Shown here: in pieces, positions 1 to 6,921 of the stretch
Position numbering within the stretch: position 1 is the first letter of the stretch
How the letters are laid out: every line of letters starts with the position of its first letter
Assembly (NCBI GenBank): GCA_013003255.1
Contig: JABDJZ010000511.1
Location: 1 to 12,356, forward strand
DNA from: Rhodothermales bacterium
GTDB lineage: Bacteria > Bacteroidota > Rhodothermia > Rhodothermales > UBA10348
Direction of reading: 5' to 3'
Length of the DNA stretch: 12,356 nucleotides
Program-made: the position numbers and the translations under genes
The notes under the pieces: generated by a model
What the model was told of the DNA's origin: nothing
The model's input: only the letters and a program-made list of their open reading frames with translations
The model's database searches: none

Positions 1-575
1 GGCCTGAGGCCGGACAGCCGCTCCCGGACCGCCTTGAGAGCGTACCCCATGTGATTCTCGACGGTCTTGCGACTGATCTCCAGCGCCTCCGCTGCCTCGG
101 CATAGCTTAACCCTTCCAGCACGCATAGTTCGAACACCGCGCGGCGCCGCTCCGGCAGTGCATCCACCGCTTCCCGCACCCGGTCCCGCACGTCACGCTG
201 CTCGGCTGGATCAACATCTGGGGCTGGAACGCCCAGCGCCTGTTCATCCAATTCCCCCTCGAATCGGGCCGTATCCCGAAAGTGGTTGAGGGCCCGCGTG
301 TATCCGATTCGGAACAAGAGCCCTTTCAACGACCCGTCCGTCCTGATCTTGCCCCGATTTTCCCAGATGTGCACAAAGGCATTCTGGACGAGATCCTCCG
401 CGACATCCGGCGGCACCCGTCGGTGCAAAAGGTACCGCAGCAGCGGCTTGTGCCAGGCCTCGAAGAACTTCCGGAACGCGCTCCGATCTCCGTTTCGGAT
501 CGACTCCGCAAGTGCCTGATCGTCTCCCGCCGGGATGGCCGCGGCAAGGACAAGGAGCAATTCCGAAAACAGCAA
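1..575 (-). CDS. ECF-type RNA polymerase sigma-70 factor (C-terminus cut by window edge)
   Basis: Reading the minus strand from about 575 to 1 gives one open frame with the full two-domain layout of an ECF sigma factor. Such proteins direct RNA polymerase to a small regulon, usually under control of an anti-sigma factor. Region 2 is visible as LAESIRNGDRSAFRKFFEAW, then RVPPDVAEDLVQNAFVHIWE (the DLVQ.AF.. core-binding and -10 helix). Region 4 runs from VREAVDALPERRRAVFELCV through LSYAEAAEALEISRKTVENH, the helix-turn-helix that reads the -35 element. The frame is still open at base 1, so only the last few residues are missing. After the in-frame stop at 579-581 there is no ATG or GTG before the conserved part, only TTG at 575 and 560, so the start is uncertain. 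The stretch LLLVLAAAI before the conserved domain is unusual for this family and may be untranslated. The gene is divergent from ppc. Its anti-sigma partner, if any, would lie outside the window. Confidence 0.9.
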   Translation of the reverse strand, partial: MLFSELLLVLAAAIPAGDDQALAESIRNGDRSAFRKFFEAWHKPLLRYLLHRRVPPDVAEDLVQNAFVHIWENRGKIRTDGSLKGLLFRIGYTRALNHFRDTARFEGELDEQALGVPAPDVDPAEQRDVRDRVREAVDALPERRRAVFELCVLEGLSYAEAAEALEISRKTVENHMGYALKAVRERLSGLR

Positions 576-653
576 CGGTCAGGGGTTGAAATGCGGGAAG
601 TCGGCCCAAGATACTGTCGGCGTCTGGCGTACGAAACCGCGGTATATTCCATC

Positions 654-3374
654 ATGCAATCCAAACGACCCTGGCCCGATACGGCCACACCAGCGGGCGC
701 TTCCGCCCCGCTCGCCCACGTTATTGAACGCCTGACCGACCACCTCGGAGACGCGCTTTCTCCCGAATTGGCTGCACGGCTGACCCGCCTGCACAGAACG
801 GACAGCCATGAAGAGCTGACAGGTTGGCTGAAGGACCTCACTGACGAGGATTTGGAGCGCATGCTCCGCACGGAAACGGCCCTGTTTCACCTCCTGAATC
901 AGGCTGAGAAGACCGAGATCACCCGGGTAAACCGGGAGCGGGCGCTGGCGGCGGGCGAAGGATCGGGGCGGCCGGAGTCCCTGATGGATGCGGTGCGTCG
1001 CATGAAGGAGTCGGGCATGGACGTCGAGACGTTTCACTCCCTGGCTCAACGGCTGGACATCCGGCCGACCATCACGGCCCACCCTACCGAGGCCAGACGT
1101 CGCTCCATCCTGTATCGGCAGCAGGCCGTCGGCCAGGCGCTTCGCTCCCTCAACAGGCGTCAGTTGACGGCCTATGAGCGGGCGGACGCCGAGCAGGGAC
1201 TGGCTCGCGACATCCACCTCCTCCACCTGACCGACGAGGTGCGGCCCCGCCGACTCACCGTAGGAGACGAAGTGGAATACGGCCTGTATTTCCTCAAGGA
1301 GACCATCTGGGACACCCTCCCATCCATCTACGAGGATCTTCGCCGGGCGTCCCGCTGGCACTTTGACACCGACCTGCGGGACATCGCCCCCATTCAGTTC
1401 CGGAGCTGGATTGGGTCCGACCGGGACGGCAACCCGTTTGTGACTCCGGAAACCACCATCAACACGTTTCTGCGGCAGCGGCAGACGGCCATTCGGCTCT
1501 TTACGGATGAGCTGCGCCAGGTTCGCCGTGTGCTGTCCGTATCGGAGAACCAGGCGGAGATTCCGGCCCTGCTGACCGAGAGCCTCAAGAAGGACGCCTC
1601 CGAAGTCACCCTGCCGCCCATCGTGTTGCAGCAGTTCGAGCGCGAGCCCTACCGGCTCAAGCTGTCCTACGTCATGGCGCGGCTTCACGTCCTGTCGCAG
1701 GACCCTCTCGCAACCGGAGCCTATCGCTCCAGTGACTTCCGGGATGACATCGCGGTGGTGCAGCGGGGATTGGCCGAGGCCGGGCTGGAGGATGCGGCCT
1801 ACTCAGGACCACTTCAGCACTTGGCGGACCGGGCCCAGGCCTTCGGTCTCCATCTGGCGGCGCTCGACGTCCGGCAACACAGCCGTGTCCACGAAGAGGC
1901 GGTCAGTGCGCTACTTAAGCGAGCCGGTGTGGTCGAAGACTACGCCGAGCTCCCGGAAAACCGGCGCCAGGAAGTCCTCAGCGCAGAATTGGCCAATCCG
2001 CGCCCTCTACTTCCGCCCAACGCAGAACTGGACGACACGCCGGAGATGGTCCTCGAGACCTTCCGAGCCATCGAACGAATCCTCTCTGTGGATCCCGAGG
2101 GCTTCGGCACATTCGTGGTCAGCATGACCCACACGGTCAGTGACATCCTTGAGGTCATGCTGCTGGCGAAGGAAGTCGGGCTGGCCCATAGCACGGAAGG
2201 CGGCTTCTCCTGTCCGCTCGACATCGCCCCGCTGTTCGAAACGGTGGATGACCTTGCCCACTGCGGCGGGTTCATGGAAACGCTGTTCGCGCACCCGTCC
2301 TACCGGGATCACCTGTCGCGCCGTGGTGACTTCCAGGAGATGATGCTCGGCTACTCCGACTCGAACAAGGATGGTGGCTTCTGGATGGCCAACTGGGCGC
2401 TGCACGGCGCCCAGAAGACACTTGGAGATGTATGTCGTACAGCCGGCATCGACTTCCGGCTCTTCCATGGCCGCGGCGGCACGGTAGGCCGCGGGGGCGG
2501 ACGCGCCAACCGGGCGATTTCCGCGATGCCGGAGTCCTGTCGCAACGGCCGAATCCGGTTCACGGAGCAGGGCGAGGTGATTTCTTTCCGATACGGCCAG
2601 CCGGACATCGCGCACCGACATCTCGAGCAGATTGCGGGCGCGACACTCTCGACAAGCACGGAGTCGGTCTCGGAGGCCCCATATCCGGAGGCTTGGAAAT
2701 CCGTGATGGAGGTAGTCTCACGGACGGCGATGGATACCTACCGGGGGCTTATCGACCACCCCGATTTTTGGGCCTGGTACACAGCCACGACCCCCATCGA
2801 ACACATCAGTCGGCTGCCGATTGCGTCTCGGCCGGTCTCGCGAAAAGCGGCCGGACAGGTTGATTTCGACGGCTTGCGGGCCATCCCCTGGGTCTTTGCC
2901 TGGACCCAGACCCGCTACACGATTCCAGGGTGGTACGGTACAGGCGCGGGCCTCCAGGCCGGATTGGCCGAGCATGAGGCCGTCCTTCAGGACATGTACC
3001 GCGAGTGGCCTTTCTTCAATGCCCTGATGGATGCGGTCCAGCTGGAAATGGCCAGGGCCCGGCTGGAAATAGCAGCCAGCTATGCCGCCCAATCAAAGGA
3101 CGGACGGTTTCATGAATGGATTGCGGCGGACTACGCCAAGGCTGAGGATGCGGTACTTCGCATCACCGGTAATGACGCGTTGCTGGCACATAGTCCGGCT
3201 GTTCGTACGTCGATCAGCTACCGCAACCCGCTGACTGACCCATTGAATGCCATGCAACTGGAACTGCTCGGCCGGTACCGCAACGAGTCGGATGATGCCC
3301 GTCGCGAACGCCTGAGGGGCCTGCTGTTCCTGTCCATCAACGGAATCGCGGCCGCCATGCAGAGTACGGGCTGA
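654..3374 (+). CDS. ppc: Phosphoenolpyruvate carboxylase
   Basis: This cytoplasmic enzyme carboxylates phosphoenolpyruvate with bicarbonate to oxaloacetate, refilling the TCA cycle. The protein is 906 residues, within the usual 880-950. The hallmarks appear in order: TAHPTE at 141-146 with catalytic His143; SWIGSDRDGNP at 251-261; MLGYSDSNKDGGF at 564-576; the glycine-rich loop HGRGGTVGRGGG at 605-616 (matching E. coli H579, R581 and R587); TEQGEVISFRYG near 637-648; WVFAWTQTR at 746-754; and RNPLTDPLNAMQLELL near 857-872. The frame is open upstream to 282, but that part is antisense to the ECF gene. The ATG at 654 begins a normal PEPC N-terminus, so I chose it. There is no clear Shine-Dalgarno sequence. 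The protein ends MQSTG rather than the near-universal RNTG or QNTG, which changes an allosteric-site residue (see findings). The stop is 1 bp from the stop of the convergent ATPase gene. Confidence 0.97.
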   Translation: MQSKRPWPDTATPAGASAPLAHVIERLTDHLGDALSPELAARLTRLHRTDSHEELTGWLKDLTDEDLERMLRTETALFHLLNQAEKTEITRVNRERALAAGEGSGRPESLMDAVRRMKESGMDVETFHSLAQRLDIRPTITAHPTEARRRSILYRQQAVGQALRSLNRRQLTAYERADAEQGLARDIHLLHLTDEVRPRRLTVGDEVEYGLYFLKETIWDTLPSIYEDLRRASRWHFDTDLRDIAPIQFRSWIGSDRDGNPFVTPETTINTFLRQRQTAIRLFTDELRQVRRVLSVSENQAEIPALLTESLKKDASEVTLPPIVLQQFEREPYRLKLSYVMARLHVLSQDPLATGAYRSSDFRDDIAVVQRGLAEAGLEDAAYSGPLQHLADRAQAFGLHLAALDVRQHSRVHEEAVSALLKRAGVVEDYAELPENRRQEVLSAELANPRPLLPPNAELDDTPEMVLETFRAIERILSVDPEGFGTFVVSMTHTVSDILEVMLLAKEVGLAHSTEGGFSCPLDIAPLFETVDDLAHCGGFMETLFAHPSYRDHLSRRGDFQEMMLGYSDSNKDGGFWMANWALHGAQKTLGDVCRTAGIDFRLFHGRGGTVGRGGGRANRAISAMPESCRNGRIRFTEQGEVISFRYGQPDIAHRHLEQIAGATLSTSTESVSEAPYPEAWKSVMEVVSRTAMDTYRGLIDHPDFWAWYTATTPIEHISRLPIASRPVSRKAAGQVDFDGLRAIPWVFAWTQTRYTIPGWYGTGAGLQAGLAEHEAVLQDMYREWPFFNALMDAVQLEMARARLEIAASYAAQSKDGRFHEWIAADYAKAEDAVLRITGNDALLAHSPAVRTSISYRNPLTDPLNAMQLELLGRYRNESDDARRERLRGLLFLSINGIAAAMQSTG

Positions 3375-3375
3375 C

Positions 3376-5298
3376 CTATTCGGATCCCGTGACGCGAACC
3401 ATTTCTTCGACGCTGGTCTCGCCCATGAGGACCAGTTCGCGGGCGGAGTCGGGCAGGGTGAGCATGCCTTCCTGGACGGCTGTTGTTCGGAGGGCTTCCT
3501 CCTCAATCATGGTCTCCGACTCCATGACGAGTTTTCGGATGGCGGGGGTAAAGGGCAGTACCTCGGCGATGGCCCGGCGTCCCTTATAACCCATTCCACG
3601 GCACTCCGGGCAGTTGGAGTCCGCCCCGGCTATGTAGACGTGCCCGGACAGGTTCGCGCTGCCCGGGAATCCCAGCAGTTCAAGGAGATCCGAGTCGGGC
3701 GCGGGATCCGGTCGACGGCACATGGGACACAGCCTTCGGACCAGGCGCTGCGCGACCACGAGGTTGATGGCGTACGCAATCAGAAAGGGCTCCACGCCCA
3801 TCTTGAACAGTCTGGATACGGCACTCGGCGCGTCGTTCGTATGCAGTGTTGAAAAGGTCAGGTGACCCGTATTGGCCAGCTTGACGGCGAGTTCAGCAGT
3901 CAGCTGGTCACGCATCTCGCCGACCATGACGATGTCAGGGTCGTGCCGAAGAATGGCGCGCAGGGCACCCTCAAGATCCAGCTTGTGACTGAGCTTGATC
4001 TGGCGAACGCCACGGATGATGTACTCAACCGGATCCTCGACCGTGAGGACATTGACCTTGGGGGTGACCACCTGGTGTAGTGCCGCGACCAGCGTCGTGC
4101 TCTTTCCGGATCCCGTGGGCCCGGTGAGAATCACCATCCCGTGCGGCTGACGAATGGCCATGTCGAACCGCTTCATGGCCGTGTCCAGAAGTCCGATCTT
4201 GCGCAGGTCGGTGAGCACTTTGCGGTCATCCAGAACGCGGATGACAATACTCTCTGCGCTGATCTCCTGGCGGGCCGTGGCAATCGGAAGGATCGACACG
4301 CGGAAGCGAATCAGCGCGTCGTCAATCCATCGCTGGATAAAGCCGTCCTGTGCGCGGTCGCGCTCAAAACGGTCCACGTTGACCGCGTTGTCCTTGACCA
4401 CGGCCAGGAAGGACTCGGCCCTGACGGTTTCCTCCCTATACCAAAGGTCGAGTTCGCCATCGACACGAAAGTGTATTTCAATCTTGCCGTCTGGATTCGG
4501 AAATATGTGAATGTCGGAGGTGCCCGCCTTGACGGCCTCGACCAGAGCTGCTTCAAACAGGTTAATGAGCTTGGAGCCCTTCATCTCCTGCTCGAGGCGA
4601 TCATCAACCTGATCGGGCTCTTCGTCCGAACCACCCAGCTCGAAGACGTGCTGGGTGTTTTCCAGGCGTTCCAGGAATTCGTTCCGACTGACGAACGACT
4701 CGGTGACGATGCCCATCAACTGGGACTCCGGACAGTACTTCACCTCGAACCGGCGCACATCCATCCGCTTCAGGAGCTGATGGATTTCCGGACGGGTGGG
4801 GTCGTGCGTGGCGAAGGTCCACCGTGGCTCGCCCGTGATGGGCTCGGGATCCAGGGAAATCGGGATCAGGAACAGCTCCAGCATTCCATCCCACGCGTCC
4901 TCGTCAAAGGATGCCCGGTGGGTCTCCAGGAACTCCATGACCTCCTCTTCGCCAAACTCCGCCGGCTCGAAAGCATAGACCTTCGACGCCTCGAGATACA
5001 CCGTCTCAGTGTCGATCTCGGGCGACAGGGTGAGCATCCGCCAGAACGGATTCCTCAGGCCGGCCTCGCGGTCCGCCTGCCAGGCCTCAAACGAGGGCTG
5101 CAGGCCCTCCGGAGTTACAAAGCCCTTGTCCAGCAACCGGTAGACCACGCGGTCATTGCGGCACGCCTCATCAAAAGTGATCGCGGGCAAAGCCACGTTG
5201 CTGGGTTCCGCAGGCTTTTCCTCAGCCTCCGGTTTGCGCTCCTTCGCGCCCCGTGACCGGTGGAGCCGGTTGCCAAATCCGAGATCTCCGACGGCCAT
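3376..5298 (-). CDS. GspE/PilB-family secretion or type IV pilus assembly ATPase
   Basis: This is a cytoplasmic hexameric ATPase of the type II secretion/type IV pilus class, which powers pseudopilus or pilus assembly at the inner membrane. Of its 640 residues, about 48-205 form an N-terminal MshEN/T2SSE_N-like domain (RLLDKGFVTPEGL; TVYLEASKVYAF; TFATHDPTRPE). The ATPase core starts near 240. Walker A is GPTGSGKST at 393-401, the Asp box is EDPVEY at 421-426, Walker B is DPDIVMVGEMRD at 453-464 with catalytic Glu461, and the His box is GHLTFSTLHT at 478-487. The zinc tetracysteine is C524, C527, C563 and C566, which separates it from PilT and TadA types. Around 310-355 it carries an insertion-containing variant of the usual QDGR...LRVS segment. 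The ATG at 5298 lies 5 bp after the stop of the upstream N-domain paralog, so the two are probably co-transcribed. No pilin, platform protein or secretin gene is nearby, so PilB versus GspE cannot be decided here. Confidence 0.93.
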   Translation of the reverse strand: MAVGDLGFGNRLHRSRGAKERKPEAEEKPAEPSNVALPAITFDEACRNDRVVYRLLDKGFVTPEGLQPSFEAWQADREAGLRNPFWRMLTLSPEIDTETVYLEASKVYAFEPAEFGEEEVMEFLETHRASFDEDAWDGMLELFLIPISLDPEPITGEPRWTFATHDPTRPEIHQLLKRMDVRRFEVKYCPESQLMGIVTESFVSRNEFLERLENTQHVFELGGSDEEPDQVDDRLEQEMKGSKLINLFEAALVEAVKAGTSDIHIFPNPDGKIEIHFRVDGELDLWYREETVRAESFLAVVKDNAVNVDRFERDRAQDGFIQRWIDDALIRFRVSILPIATARQEISAESIVIRVLDDRKVLTDLRKIGLLDTAMKRFDMAIRQPHGMVILTGPTGSGKSTTLVAALHQVVTPKVNVLTVEDPVEYIIRGVRQIKLSHKLDLEGALRAILRHDPDIVMVGEMRDQLTAELAVKLANTGHLTFSTLHTNDAPSAVSRLFKMGVEPFLIAYAINLVVAQRLVRRLCPMCRRPDPAPDSDLLELLGFPGSANLSGHVYIAGADSNCPECRGMGYKGRRAIAEVLPFTPAIRKLVMESETMIEEEALRTTAVQEGMLTLPDSARELVLMGETSVEEMVRVTGSE

Positions 5299-5303
5299 CT
5301 AAA

Positions 5304-6071
5304 TCACGCCGCCTTTCTGATGGTTGGCGCGTCATCGGAATCGGTGGCACTGATTCGGCGCAGGCCGGTTGGCAGCACGCCCGGCAGGAAGTCTGAAACG
5401 GCCTTCGTGCATGCTTCGATGCCCGATCGCGACAGGTAGTGCAGGGAGTACGGCCCTGAGGCTGCCGTCTCCACCATGCGCCGAACCTCGGATCTGGTGG
5501 GGTCATACGCTGCAAACGTCAGCGCCTTCTTCGAGGGCTTCTCTGCCGGAATCACCGGAAGAATCCCGAGGCCCACCAGGCGAGAAATCACGGTTTGTGG
5601 CCACACCTTGGAGAGATGATCGATCAACCCGACGGTCTCCAGCAGGGACACGTTCACGGGCGAAAAGCTGTACACGCTGGCGGCGGCCTCATATACGGTG
5701 TCCTCCGGGAGTTCGTCGGACCTCAGCAGGACACGCCAAAGGGCGTCCTTGCGTCCGGCGGCTCTCCACAGACGCTTGGTCCGGTTGAGCATTCCCTGAG
5801 TAAGTTGACCGGTGGCCATGAGGTAGGCGATTACGCGGTCCGATTCGGCACGTTTTTCCTCCATGGGATACAGCGTTGAGTCTTCGTAAATGCGAGTAAT
5901 GGATGCAGGCGGCTTCGCCACCACGGTCAGCGTGGGGCGCTCCGGTTCCTGCGACGCTTCAGCGCCGACGAGTTTCAACCCTTCGGAAACGCCCTTATCA
6001 GGCTCCGTGGAGGGTTTGTCCGATGATTTCGCCTTGGTCGATCGCCTAAATCGGCTGAATAGCTGAATCAT
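5304..6071 (-). CDS. Stand-alone MshEN/T2SSE_N-like domain protein, paralog of the downstream ATPase N-terminus
   Basis: This 255-residue protein aligns over most of its length with the N-terminal domain of the ATPase encoded just downstream, but it has no Walker A, Walker B or tetracysteine. Shared blocks in the same order are DRV at 78-80 (ATPase 49-51), WRVLL at 112-116 (WRMLT at 86-90), TVYEAAASVYSF at 125-136 (TVYLEASKVYAF at 99-110) and TFAAYDPTRSE at 185-195 (TFATHDPTRPE at 161-171). The first 70 residues are a charged, probably disordered lead. No signal peptide or membrane segment is seen, so a cytoplasmic location is inferred. The frame is open up to an ATG at 6206, but that start would overlap the divergent thioesterase; the ATG at 6071 (MIQLFSRF) is preferred. 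I infer a regulatory or adaptor subunit that may sit with the ATPase. Binding of a second messenger by this domain type is known in other bacteria, but the classical RLGxxL motif is not evident here. Confidence 0.75.
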   Translation of the reverse strand: MIQLFSRFRRSTKAKSSDKPSTEPDKGVSEGLKLVGAEASQEPERPTLTVVAKPPASITRIYEDSTLYPMEEKRAESDRVIAYLMATGQLTQGMLNRTKRLWRAAGRKDALWRVLLRSDELPEDTVYEAAASVYSFSPVNVSLLETVGLIDHLSKVWPQTVISRLVGLGILPVIPAEKPSKKALTFAAYDPTRSEVRRMVETAASGPYSLHYLSRSGIEACTKAVSDFLPGVLPTGLRRISATDSDDAPTIRKAA

Positions 6072-6162
6072 GCTGTTTGAGACCGGTCGCGGGTGGACGC
6101 GGTCGTTTCTGGCCGTCGGTCGTGAGGTTTTGCTGGCGCGGCAGACGTAGTTTCGCCGCACA
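6072..6162. promoter_or_regulatory. Divergent intergenic region with three CGGTCG copies
   Basis: This 91-bp gap lies between the divergent starts of the N-domain protein (minus) and the thioesterase (plus), so promoters for both are expected in or near it. The hexamer CGGTCG occurs three times on the plus strand, at 6084-6089, 6100-6105 and 6117-6122, a spacing of 16 and 17 bp. This could be an operator array, or chance in GC-rich DNA. No convincing promoter boxes were found. Confidence 0.25.
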
Positions 6163-6921
6163 ATGACTGATGGCAATAACCGGACCACCCGGACCTTCCG
6201 ATACAAGGTGCGCGCCCACGAGGCCGACAGTACGGGCGCGGCCCGCCCCGACGTACTGTGCGACTACCTCCAGGACGCCGCTGCCAACCACGCTGATCAT
6301 CTGGAGTTGGGTGCCACCCAACTGGTAGGTGAGGGCCTGGCCTGGGTGCTAGCCCGCCTTGTCCTCGAAGTTCAGGAGATGCCGCGCTGGCAGGATGAGG
6401 TGGCCGTTACCACCTGGCCGTCCGGAAGGCAGGGTATCTTCGCCACGCGCGATTTCGAGGTGTCGGTCAACGACCGGATCACGGCGCGGGCCACGACGGC
6501 CTGGTTCCTGATTGACATCAGCCGGCGCCGGCCTGCCCGACTTCCTGAAGTGGTGACCTCCCTCCCGCTCCCGGAGCGCCCACGGAGTCTTGTCGATGAT
6601 TTCGGCCGTATCCCGCGCATCGGGAATGCCACCGAGACTGCGGGGACCCGCCGAGCCGCCTACACGGACATCGACATGAACCGCCACGTAAACCACGTCC
6701 GCTATCTGGCCTGGGCGATGGACGCGATGGAGTCCGATTGGCTGGCGCAACACCAGGTCCGGCGACTGGAGATGCAGTTCAAGAATGAGGCGGTAATGGG
6801 TCAGCATCTGCGGACGATGCGCGCGCCGCTGCCGGATTCGGAATCGACCTGGATTTACGAGGTCCAGGGCGAAGATGGCGGCCTGGTCAGTCAGACGCGC
6901 ATTGACTGGCGGCCGCGGTAG
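6163..6921 (+). CDS. Acyl-ACP thioesterase (FatA/FatB-like, tandem hot-dog fold)
   Basis: Members of this family hydrolyse acyl-acyl carrier protein to free fatty acid and ACP in the cytoplasm, ending or diverting fatty-acid synthesis. The 252 residues fit two hot-dog domains. The first contains CDYLQDAAANHADHLELG at 33-50 and LARLVLEVQEMPRWQDEV at 63-80, a typical hot-dog strand and helix pattern. The second carries the family signature DIDMNRHVNHVRYLAW at 169-184, in which the Asp/Asn/His group resembles the active-site region of plant and bacterial acyl-ACP thioesterases. Chain-length preference cannot be read from the sequence. The ATG at 6163 is the first in frame, without a clear Shine-Dalgarno. 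The gene stands alone on its strand. Its last 35 bases overlap antisense the end of the oxidase gene on the other strand. Confidence 0.88.
   Translation: MTDGNNRTTRTFRYKVRAHEADSTGAARPDVLCDYLQDAAANHADHLELGATQLVGEGLAWVLARLVLEVQEMPRWQDEVAVTTWPSGRQGIFATRDFEVSVNDRITARATTAWFLIDISRRRPARLPEVVTSLPLPERPRSLVDDFGRIPRIGNATETAGTRRAAYTDIDMNRHVNHVRYLAWAMDAMESDWLAQHQVRRLEMQFKNEAVMGQHLRTMRAPLPDSESTWIYEVQGEDGGLVSQTRIDWRPR

Noticed and set aside
282..653. In-frame upstream extension of ppc by 124 codons
   Set aside because: It is antisense to the well-supported ECF sigma gene and does not resemble a PEPC N-terminus; the ATG at 654 gives a normal length.
579..1688. Long minus-strand open frame (369 codons) inside ppc
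   Set aside because: Shadow frame of GC-rich codon usage opposite an unambiguous enzyme gene; no recognisable domain.
4141..5256. Long plus-strand open frame (371 codons) opposite the ATPase gene
   Set aside because: The ATPase motifs are decisive on the minus strand; the plus frame has no domain signature.
6129..6155. Bacteroidota-type promoter (TTTG then TAGTTTCG) before the thioesterase
   Set aside because: The spacing is only 15 bp, the -7 box has a mismatch, and the box lies 8 bp from the ATG; a similar partial match (TATATTCC at 643-650) before ppc is equally weak.
6072..6206. Upstream start (ATG 6206) for the N-domain protein
   Set aside because: It would overlap the coding start of the divergent thioesterase and adds an Arg-rich leader not shared with the paralogous ATPase.
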